Assembly: GCA_024636835.1 (NCBI GenBank)
Contig: JAGXGH010000052.1
Coordinates: forward strand, 34,270 to 98,269
Direction: 5' to 3'
Length of the DNA: 64,000 nt
From: Verrucomicrobiales bacterium
Lineage (GTDB): Bacteria; Verrucomicrobiota; Verrucomicrobiia; Verrucomicrobiales; SLCJ01
How positions within the stretch are numbered: the first letter of the stretch is position 1; each line of letters begins with the position of its first letter. Below, one piece after another: positions 36,652 through 43,466 of this stretch. A model generated the notes under the pieces. It made no database searches and was not told where the DNA came from. It worked only from the letters and a program-made list of their open reading frames with translations. Position numbers and translations under genes: made by a program.

Positions 36652-36886
36652 CATCATTTGGCGAATGCCTGTGGAACTACATCGTTCAACACCGAAGGGG
36701 TCGCCGGTTCGAACGCCAATTTGCTCTAGCAAATTATCACTTTGTCCAATCTCCGGAGGAGGAGATTGCTATAAGCATGGACGGAGTGGAACGCAGTCAA
36801 TCCGGCCCGGGTCACTTTTCAAAACGACCCGGTAGCTCAGTGGTAGAGCACTACGTTTCACACCAACCTTGTCGCCATCGATTTTC
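36652..36886 (+). ncRNA. Y RNA 4, permuted tRNA-like with T-loop insertion
   Basis: Base stem TGGCGA (36659-36664) pairs with TCGCCA (36872-36877), and GTGGAAC (36671-36677) with GTTTCAC (36855-36861). The acceptor CCGGGTC/GACCCGG (36807-36813, 36826-36832) is a perfect 7-bp stem with a 12-nt loop, followed by TA and D arm GCTC-AGTGGTA-GAGC (36835-36849). The T arm GCCGG ... CCGGC (36703-36707, 36802-36806) carries the same 87-nt insertion as Y RNA 2 (36712-36798). The 5' motif is GGCGAATG. Confidence 0.87.
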
Positions 36887-36893
36887 TACAAAC

Positions 36894-37020
36894 GCTTTTG
36901 AGTGCGGCGAGTATCGTCGCTTTTAATCTACGGAACGGCCTGAATAACGGATCGGCTACTTTTGCTGATTTTATTCGCATCGCACCATTAAAAGCTGTGA
37001 TTCTCACAGCACTCAAAAGC
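36894..37020. repeat. Inverted-repeat element between Y RNA 4 and rtcB
   Basis: Arms GCTTTTGAGTGC (36894-36905) and its exact complement (37009-37020) enclose 103 bp. The same core forms the ends of the element at 10724-10861. It may affect readthrough into rtcB but is not specific to this locus. Confidence 0.7.
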
Positions 37021-37056
37021 TTCGCTACACAATCACCATAAACGACTATTAACACT

Positions 37057-38541
37057 ATGACAACGATACACAAAACAGGCGAAGCCACCGGATTCATCCC
37101 AGCGATTGATGACAAAGGAAAGCCGATCACCGTGATCGGAACCGATGCGATTTGCGAGGGATTTGATGACACCTGCCTCAAGCAGGCGCAGAACTCGCGC
37201 TCAGCACCAGGCGTGTCTGAACTTATATTGAACCCAGATGCCCACGCGGGCTACGGGGCACCAGTGGGGAGCGTTCTTGTCTCGCCAACGCACATCTATC
37301 CTGGGCCGGTTGGAGTTGATATCAAATGCTCGATGTCCTTGCTACAACTCGATATTCCAGAAGATGTGATTGCGGATAAAGCGGTTCGTCGTGCATTGAT
37401 CAATGCGATTTGCGAGCGCACTCCAACGGGTGCGGGTAAAGGTCAGCGAAGCGTGAAAAAGGCGCGTCGCGTAAGCGAAGCCTGGGGGCGTCGTGCGGTT
37501 ACGCACGGTGCATCCAAGGACGTTTGCGAAGCGCTGGGGATCCCACCTGAGTGGGCGGAACGCTGCGAAGACAGTTTCCACTGGGCGCACGACTTTACTC
37601 AATCTGGACTCGAAGATCGGCTCGATTGCATGCTCAACGGTGGCTATGCCACGCGATTCGGAAAGAAGGTCGAACAGCTCGGAAGCTACGGTGGTGGAAA
37701 CCACTTTGGCGAAGCCGAGGTGGTGCGAGTGAACCAGAGCGAGGCTACACGTAAGGCAGCCGATGTGTTTGGACTCAAGGACGGTCACGTTGCGTTTCTC
37801 TCTCACTGCGGAAGCCGTGGGTTCGGACATGATCTTGCATCGCAGCAGTTCAAGGCACTCGAGAACAAGTTCGATCAATGGTCGCTGCCGTATCCTGCCG
37901 GAGATAAGAAGTTGGTCTACGCTCCTCTCGGAACGCCCGAGGCGAATGCGTATCTCGATGACATGGCGCTTGGAGCGAACTTCGCGACGGTGAACCATTT
38001 GTTCATCAATGCGCTCGTGCTCGAGGCGTTTCAGGGGGTTCTTCCGGGGACGAAAGGTGATCTGGTGTATTTCATTAGTCACAATATTGCTCGTGAGGAG
38101 ATCGTGAATAACCAACCGCAGTGGGTGCACCGTAAAGGGGCGACTCGTGCGTTCCCTGGTGGTCACCACGCGCTCAAAGACACGCCGTTTTACGAGACCG
38201 GTCACCCGATTCTCTTGCCAGGAAATCCACGCGATGGCTCGGTAGTGATGGCTGCGTTGCCGGGGGCGGAGAAATCCTGCTACTCGGTGAACCACGGAGC
38301 CGGACGAAGAATGGGGCGAAAAGCCGCATTCCGAAATCTCGATCAAGCAACGGTGGATAAGGATTTCACAGACTACGATATCCTTAGTAATTGCCGAACC
38401 TATCCACGCGACGAAGCACCGGATGCCTACAAGGATTTCGCTGAAGTGTTGCGAAGTGTGGAGGCTGCTGGTCTTGCTCATCAAGTGGCAAAACTCGACG
38501 CACGTTTCGTGATCAAAGATGCCGATAAAGCGGATGACTGA
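37057..38541 (+). CDS. rtcB: RNA ligase RtcB
   Basis: Manganese- and GTP-dependent ligase that joins RNA ends bearing 3'-phosphate or 2',3'-cyclic phosphate to 5'-OH. The 494-residue protein shows the metal site NPDAHAGYGAPVGS, GPVGVDIKCSM, GSYGGGNHFGEAE, LSHCGSRGFGH, and the guanylylated histidine in SVNHGAGRRMGRKAA. It is downstream of the four Y RNAs and upstream of rtcA, in the order known from RNA-repair operons that also carry Ro and Y RNA genes. Confidence 0.96.
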   Translation: MTTIHKTGEATGFIPAIDDKGKPITVIGTDAICEGFDDTCLKQAQNSRSAPGVSELILNPDAHAGYGAPVGSVLVSPTHIYPGPVGVDIKCSMSLLQLDIPEDVIADKAVRRALINAICERTPTGAGKGQRSVKKARRVSEAWGRRAVTHGASKDVCEALGIPPEWAERCEDSFHWAHDFTQSGLEDRLDCMLNGGYATRFGKKVEQLGSYGGGNHFGEAEVVRVNQSEATRKAADVFGLKDGHVAFLSHCGSRGFGHDLASQQFKALENKFDQWSLPYPAGDKKLVYAPLGTPEANAYLDDMALGANFATVNHLFINALVLEAFQGVLPGTKGDLVYFISHNIAREEIVNNQPQWVHRKGATRAFPGGHHALKDTPFYETGHPILLPGNPRDGSVVMAALPGAEKSCYSVNHGAGRRMGRKAAFRNLDQATVDKDFTDYDILSNCRTYPRDEAPDAYKDFAEVLRSVEAAGLAHQVAKLDARFVIKDADKADD

Positions 38542-38781
38542 GGCGTCGCCGGGGACGGTTGGTTAGCTGCAAGAGTGGCTGGTTGATTGGTCCCCGGTGA
38601 TGTGGCGGTGGGTGCCGGGCGACGCCGTCAATGGTCAAAAGCCAATGGTCAATGGGTGGAAAAGCTTCGAGGTGCACGACCGGGTTTTGGCATAACGCGT
38701 CGAATGAATCATCAAAGCTTTTAGCCACCAAAGCCCGACGCAGCAAACCCTATTGACCATTGTCCTTTGACCATTGACCAG
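38542..38781. repeat. Structured rtcB-rtcA spacer with two palindromes
   Basis: The first part, 38542-38626, starts with the last base of the rtcB stop: GGCGTCGCC pairs with GGCGACGCC (38618-38626) around CCGGGGAC/GTCCCCGG. The second, 38627-38781, is an imperfect inverted repeat with arms of about 29 bp made of TCAATGGTCAA-type units and an inner AAAAGCTT/AAGCTTTT pair. No gene fits here. Confidence 0.65.
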
Positions 38782-38841
38782 TAATGACTCAGCCACACTG
38801 TTCTGCGATGTGCTAATTACCCCATATCCTAAACTACGACC

Positions 38842-39867
38842 ATGACATCCAAACTACTTAACATCGACGGCCAGGATGGCGGCGGGCAGATTTTGCGCTC
38901 GGCTTTGAGTCTGTCCATGATCACCGGACAAGCCTTCCGGATGACGAATATTCGTGGAAAGCGCTCGAAGCCTGGTTTGGCGCGTCAACACTTGACCTGC
39001 GTCGATGCGGCTGTCGCTGTGAGCGGTGGGTCTGCGGATGGTGCCGAGTTGAAATCAACAGAGTTGGTTTTCAAGCCGGGTGCAGTAGTGCCGGGTAACT
39101 ATGAATTTGCGATCGGCACGGCTGGAAGCACGACCTTGCTCGCTCAAACCTTACTGCTTCCCTTGGCGCTCGCCGGTGGGAAGAGTCAGGTTCGGCTCAA
39201 AGGTGGAACTCACAATCCAATGGCTCCGCCAGTCGATTTTATTCAGCGAGCATTTCTTCCTCAATTGAAGGATGCAGGAGTGAAGGCTGACTTGTCCTTA
39301 GATGCTTACGGTTTCGCTCCCGCTGGGGGTGGAGAAATTTTTCTGACGATTGGCCGAATGACGAAAGCCAAGCCTTTGTCGATTCTTGACCGTGGCGATG
39401 AGGTGTCACGATCCATGGATTGCATCGTTGCCCATGTTCCTGCCAATGTTGCCGAGCGCGAGTTCAAAACTATTCGTGAGGAACTGGATTGGGACGGGGT
39501 GGATGAAAATTTGATCACACTTAATGACGCGCAGTGCGGGGCAAACGTGCTGTCGGCAGAAGTTGCGTTCCAGAATGTGGTCGAGCGTGTCACCGCGTTC
39601 GGTGCTCAAGGGGTTCGCTCGGAAAATGTCGCCAAATTTGTGGCCAAAGAGCTGCAGAACTATTTCTCTAGTAATGCGGTTGTTGGGGGCCGACTGGCCG
39701 ACCAGCTTCTGCTGCCGATGGCGGTTTTAGCCGGTGGCGAATTTATCACAGGTTTCCCGGGTAATCATTTGAAGACTAATGTTTCTCTGATTGAAAAGTT
39801 TGTCGGCAATAAGTTTGAAGTCGCCCGTGTTAATGATGCTCAGTGGCGGGTGTCCTGTGGGATGTGA
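38842..39867 (+). CDS. rtcA: RNA 3'-terminal phosphate cyclase RtcA
   Basis: Converts RNA 3'-phosphate to 2',3'-cyclic phosphate with ATP, giving a substrate for RtcB. The 341-residue protein has DGQDGGGQILRSALSLS, KPGLARQHLTCV, GTAGSTTLLAQTLLLPL, the substrate loop GGTHNPMAPPVDF, and the late LADQLLLPMAVLAGG with FPGNHLKTN, which holds the conserved adenylylated histidine. It is separated from rtcB by 300 bp of structured DNA but is on the same strand. Confidence 0.95.
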   Translation: MTSKLLNIDGQDGGGQILRSALSLSMITGQAFRMTNIRGKRSKPGLARQHLTCVDAAVAVSGGSADGAELKSTELVFKPGAVVPGNYEFAIGTAGSTTLLAQTLLLPLALAGGKSQVRLKGGTHNPMAPPVDFIQRAFLPQLKDAGVKADLSLDAYGFAPAGGGEIFLTIGRMTKAKPLSILDRGDEVSRSMDCIVAHVPANVAEREFKTIREELDWDGVDENLITLNDAQCGANVLSAEVAFQNVVERVTAFGAQGVRSENVAKFVAKELQNYFSSNAVVGGRLADQLLLPMAVLAGGEFITGFPGNHLKTNVSLIEKFVGNKFEVARVNDAQWRVSCGM

Positions 39868-39914
39868 GGGCGCTTCACTCGGAATTTGGTATTATATGCG
39901 CTGACGCGTGTCTC

Positions 39915-40022
39915 TGTAGGCCGGACGTGTCGGCCGGCATTTTTGGATCGGGTGAAGCCCGGTGGTATTGAGTTAGCATGCTGTGCATGGGGAAAGATGC
40001 CGCCCGGCACGTGCGGCCTACA
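39915..40022. repeat. ~110-bp TIR element, copy B
   Basis: Termini TGTAGGCCGGACGTG and CACGTGCGGCCTACA. Close match to copies at 17897 and 45512 throughout. It lies between rtcA and the convergent bioB. Confidence 0.8.
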
Positions 40023-40119
40023 GATGAGAGCCATCCTTCCAGGTGGCTTGGGTGGGTAAGGAATAATCAAAGCCCCACGCAGTTAGCTGGATGCGTTGTT
40101 CTCCTATACTCAGAGCGAA

Positions 40120-41178
40120 CTACCCGCAACACTCACCGGTGGAGCATGACTCAGGAGCGTCGTCGGTGGCATTGCCAGCGGCGATGAGTTCGGCTGGCAT
40201 GTTCTCGCGCTTGCCGTCCTTTTCTGGGGGCATCAGTGAGCGGTCTGGTTGTTGCGGTGTGAGATCGAGATCTGCTAACAACGCCATGTCTTGCTCGACT
40301 TGTGGGTTTTTGGCGGTGAGCAATTTCTCACCGTAGAAGATGGAGTTTGCTCCAGCGTAGAAACACAGTGTCTGCGCTTCGCGTGAGAGTTGGGTGCGGC
40401 CAGCGGAGAGGCGGACTTTTGCCTTTGGAATGGCGATGCGTGCGACGGCGATGAGACGGACGAGGTCGAAGGTGTCGACAGGGTCTGCTCCTTCGAGCGG
40501 GGTGCCAGGCATTGGCATCAATGAGTTGATTGGCACTGACTCAGGCGGTGGGTTGAACGAGGCAAGAACTTCCAACATGCGGAGTCGGTCGTCGATGGTT
40601 TCGCCAAGGCCGACTATACCACCGGAACAGACGGACATCCCGGCGTCTTGGACGTTGCGGATGGTGTTGAGCCTGTCTTCGTAAGTGTGTGTGGTGACGA
40701 TGTTCGGGTAGTGCTCGGGAGAGGTGTCGATGTTGTGGTTATAGGCGGTCACACCGGCCTCGCGGAGAGCTTTGGCTTCCTCTGGTCCGAGTTCGCCAAG
40801 GGTCACGCAGACTTCCATACCGAGATCGGAAACAGAGTCGATGATGTCTATCACTTGATCGAAACGCTTGGTGCCGGAGCGCACACCACGCCATGCGGCG
40901 CCCATGCAGAATCGGGTCGAGCCGTTGTCGCGTGCAGCCTCGGCACGTTTCATGACTTCGTCTTTTTCCATCAAGCGCTCGACTCCTACGGAGTTTTTGT
41001 GACGTGCGCTTTGCGCGCAGTATGAACAATCTTCGGAACATCCGCCGGTCTTGATCGATAGCAGGGTGCAGAGTTGGACCTCGTTCTTTGGCCAGTTCGT
41101 TTCGTGTACGGCGCGTGCCTGTGATAAAAGGTTGAACAGAGGTTGCTCGTAGGTGGATTTGAGTTCTGCGAAGTTCAT
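40120..41178 (-). CDS. bioB: Biotin synthase
   Basis: Radical-SAM enzyme that inserts sulfur into dethiobiotin. The 352-residue protein has the cluster motif CSEDCSYC, the later cysteines in RFCMGAAW and SVCSGGIVG, the YNHNIDTSPE motif, and the arginine of VRLSAGRTQLSRE that binds the auxiliary cluster. The C-terminus ends CSTGECCG, a short Cys-rich tail. No other bio gene lies within the window. No transcriptional regulator site is seen upstream. Confidence 0.95.
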   Translation of the reverse strand: MNFAELKSTYEQPLFNLLSQARAVHETNWPKNEVQLCTLLSIKTGGCSEDCSYCAQSARHKNSVGVERLMEKDEVMKRAEAARDNGSTRFCMGAAWRGVRSGTKRFDQVIDIIDSVSDLGMEVCVTLGELGPEEAKALREAGVTAYNHNIDTSPEHYPNIVTTHTYEDRLNTIRNVQDAGMSVCSGGIVGLGETIDDRLRMLEVLASFNPPPESVPINSLMPMPGTPLEGADPVDTFDLVRLIAVARIAIPKAKVRLSAGRTQLSREAQTLCFYAGANSIFYGEKLLTAKNPQVEQDMALLADLDLTPQQPDRSLMPPEKDGKRENMPAELIAAGNATDDAPESCSTGECCG

Positions 41179-41282
41179 GATGAATGGAAAGTGCTGATAA
41201 AATTGAAGTGATTCAACCTAGCCGCGCATACAGGCGAAGAAAGGAAAAAGTGCGGTTATGCTGATTGCGTGTGTGGTGTGAT

Positions 41283-42035
41283 TTAACGCACCCATTTGTC
41301 GTTTGGTTCGCTAAGGGAGGGAAGTTCGCCGCGGCCGCATCCGACGTAATCGGTTTTACCAACGGCTCCCCACATGGGAATGCCCACCTCACGTTTCCAG
41401 ACTTTGGAGAAGGATTCGCCAGTATGGCATCCCCAGCTCATGATAAAGGCATCGGGGTGGAAGGCGCGGCGCTTGAACATTTTCAGATCGCGCTGGTGAA
41501 TGAATACCATGCTGGCACCGGAAATTCGGCTGCTGTAGTCGATCATAAATGCGTGTTTGTTTGAGTGGCCAAAGTATTCGAACTGAACGATAGGAAACGA
41601 CGAGCGTTTTTGTCCTTTATTAATGTAGTTAAGCACTTCAGTAGCAGTAGAAAACCACTGAATGCGCACACCGTTTTTCCGGGCGAGATCGCTGATCCAC
41701 GTGGTGTAGGGTTTGCCGTCTTCGCGCTGTCGAGCGGCGTAGCTGGGACGTGGTGCGAGCCACACGATGGAGTTTGGCTTGACGCCCTTTTTAATCAGCT
41801 CACGGGTGCGGATGTTGGTGGCAGAGACGAAGTTCGCCCACCAGCGATCGTGTTGATGACCAGCCTCACGCAAGTCCTCCCATTTTCGCAGAGCGGGCCC
41901 GCCAATTAGCAATACCGTCTCACCCTGCAGCTGTTTTTCAGCCGCAGTTTGGTTGAGAAAACTCTGATCCGCAGCACAAAGCGGCGAATTGATGAGAACA
42001 AGAGCGAAAAGAGCGAGGAGGAATGATCGGGTCAC
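41283..42035 (-). CDS. Exported protein, possible caspase-like His-Cys hydrolase
   Basis: A 250-residue protein with a signal peptide (MTRSFLLALFALVLINSPLCAA). Residues 35-130 have alternating hydrophobic strands and helices (GETVLLIGGPALRKW, NSIVWLAPRPSYA). Then FEYFGHSNKHAFMIDY and FIMSWGCHTGESFSKVW place a His and a Cys after two successive strands, as in the caspase/clostripain fold (clan CD). The family is not one I can name. A structural role without catalysis is possible. It lies between bioB and lysA on the same strand. Confidence 0.65.
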   Translation of the reverse strand: MTRSFLLALFALVLINSPLCAADQSFLNQTAAEKQLQGETVLLIGGPALRKWEDLREAGHQHDRWWANFVSATNIRTRELIKKGVKPNSIVWLAPRPSYAARQREDGKPYTTWISDLARKNGVRIQWFSTATEVLNYINKGQKRSSFPIVQFEYFGHSNKHAFMIDYSSRISGASMVFIHQRDLKMFKRRAFHPDAFIMSWGCHTGESFSKVWKREVGIPMWGAVGKTDYVGCGRGELPSLSEPNDKWVR

Positions 42036-42109
42036 GGCGGTATATACTGCTTGAACTTAGTGTTCAGTTTTCAGAGTGAATGGCAAGGCGTTTGGGTGCT
42101 AAGCGAGGG

Positions 42110-43402
42110 TCACGGTAACACGGACTCGCCCGCGATAAGATCATCGAAGGTCTGACGTTTGCGAATTTCGTGAACGGAACCGCCGTCCACCATGATCTCA
42201 GCCGGGAGCGGACGAGAGTTATAGTTCGATGCCATGGTGAACCCATAGGCACCTGCGGAAAGCAGAGCAATGAGGTCATTTTCCGCCAGTGGAGGGAGGT
42301 CGGTGTCCTGCGCGAAGAAATCGCCGGACTCACAGATCGGTCCGACAATATCGACCTTTTCTGTAGCGGTGGTTTTAGGTTCGGTCACGGGGGCAATCTC
42401 GTGATGGCCTTGGTAGAGTGCCGGGCGGATGAGGTCACCCATTCCGGAGTCGACGATTTGGAAGGTCTTGGTGTCGCCTTTTTTGGTGTAGAGCACGCGG
42501 GTAAGCAGTGCGCCTGCGTTCCCTGCGATCAAGCGACCTGGTTCGAGCAGAATGCGTAAGCCGAGCGAGGTAAGTTCAGGCACCAGTGTCTCGGCATATT
42601 CTTCGATGGTGATCTGTGTGTTCTCCTCGCTCTGCCACCACTCCGGCGCACCGCTGGAAAGTGAGCCGTGGTAAACGATGCCGATACCTCCGCCGATGGA
42701 GAAGAACTCAATGCCGTGTTTCTCTTTTAACGCGATGGCGAGTGGTACCACTTTTCGAACGGCTTCGAGGAAGGGGGCAATTGTCGTGAGCTGGGAGCCG
42801 ATGTGCATCTGTAAGCCGCGGAGAGAAACGTTTTTCAGGCGCGTTGCTGCGTCGTCGTAAGCGGCTTCGATCTTACCGAAGTCTATACCGAACTTATTCT
42901 CCGATTTTCCTGTAGAGATATACTTGTGCGTTTTTGCGTCGACGTTTGGGTTCACTCGCAAGGCGACTGGTGCGATTTTGCCCATTTCGTTAGCCACTTC
43001 GTTGATGGCTTCGAGTTCGGCGAGCGATTCGACGTTGATGGAATAGATGCCATGCTCCAGTGCGAAGCGGATTTCGTCACGGGTTTTACCCACTCCAGCG
43101 AAGGTGCATTTTGATGGATCGCCGCCGGCCTTGATGACGCGGAAGAGTTCGCCCGCGGAAACGATGTCGAATCCGCTACCAAGCTTCGCCAAGGTGTCGA
43201 TGACGGCGAGGTTGGAGTTCGCCTTCACGGCGTAGCAAACGAGGTGGTCGACCTTGTTCATCGCCTGGTTCAGGCGGGTGAAGTGATCGCTCAATGTGGC
43301 TTTGCTGTAAACGTATGTTGGCGTGCCGAACTGCTCCGCGATGGAGGTGAGGTCGACACTTTCACAGTGTAGTTGGCCGTTTTGATAGTGAAAGGAATGC
43401 AT
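42110..43402 (-). CDS. lysA: Diaminopimelate decarboxylase
   Basis: PLP enzyme that turns meso-diaminopimelate into lysine. The 430-residue protein has the PLP lysine in CYAVKANSN, the HIGSQ motif, SIGGGIGI for phosphate binding, EPGRLIAGNAG, and the catalytic CESGDFFAQD with YGFTMASNYNSRP. The start at 43402 (MHSFHYQNGQLHC) is where the family begins; the open frame continues upstream but without similarity. It fits with dapL at 49599 in the diaminopimelate-aminotransferase pathway. Confidence 0.95.
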   Translation of the reverse strand: MHSFHYQNGQLHCESVDLTSIAEQFGTPTYVYSKATLSDHFTRLNQAMNKVDHLVCYAVKANSNLAVIDTLAKLGSGFDIVSAGELFRVIKAGGDPSKCTFAGVGKTRDEIRFALEHGIYSINVESLAELEAINEVANEMGKIAPVALRVNPNVDAKTHKYISTGKSENKFGIDFGKIEAAYDDAATRLKNVSLRGLQMHIGSQLTTIAPFLEAVRKVVPLAIALKEKHGIEFFSIGGGIGIVYHGSLSSGAPEWWQSEENTQITIEEYAETLVPELTSLGLRILLEPGRLIAGNAGALLTRVLYTKKGDTKTFQIVDSGMGDLIRPALYQGHHEIAPVTEPKTTATEKVDIVGPICESGDFFAQDTDLPPLAENDLIALLSAGAYGFTMASNYNSRPLPAEIMVDGGSVHEIRKRQTFDDLIAGESVLP

Positions 43403-43420
43403 TTTGGAGCTAGATGGTAG

Positions 43421-43448
43421 TCGCGTAAAACGGCTGCGCCGCACGCGA
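43421..43448. repeat. TCGCGT..ACGCGA hairpin repeat
   Basis: TCGCGTAAAACGGCTGCGCC then GCACGCGA. The same hairpin type occurs at 32298-32325, 58859-58886 and 62532-62559. It lies in the short lysA leader. Confidence 0.65.
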
Positions 43449-43466
43449 ATGTGATCGGTGATGTGG

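Noticed and set aside
36395..36926. Small open frames and apparent ordinary tRNA genes in the rsr-rtcB spacer
   Set aside because: The D and T arms occur in permuted order without anticodon arms, and the open frames run through paired stems. They are parts of Y RNAs, not tRNAs or proteins.
37342..38484. 380-codon minus-strand frame
   Set aside because: It lies wholly within rtcB, which has all catalytic motifs; no family resemblance in the antisense frame.
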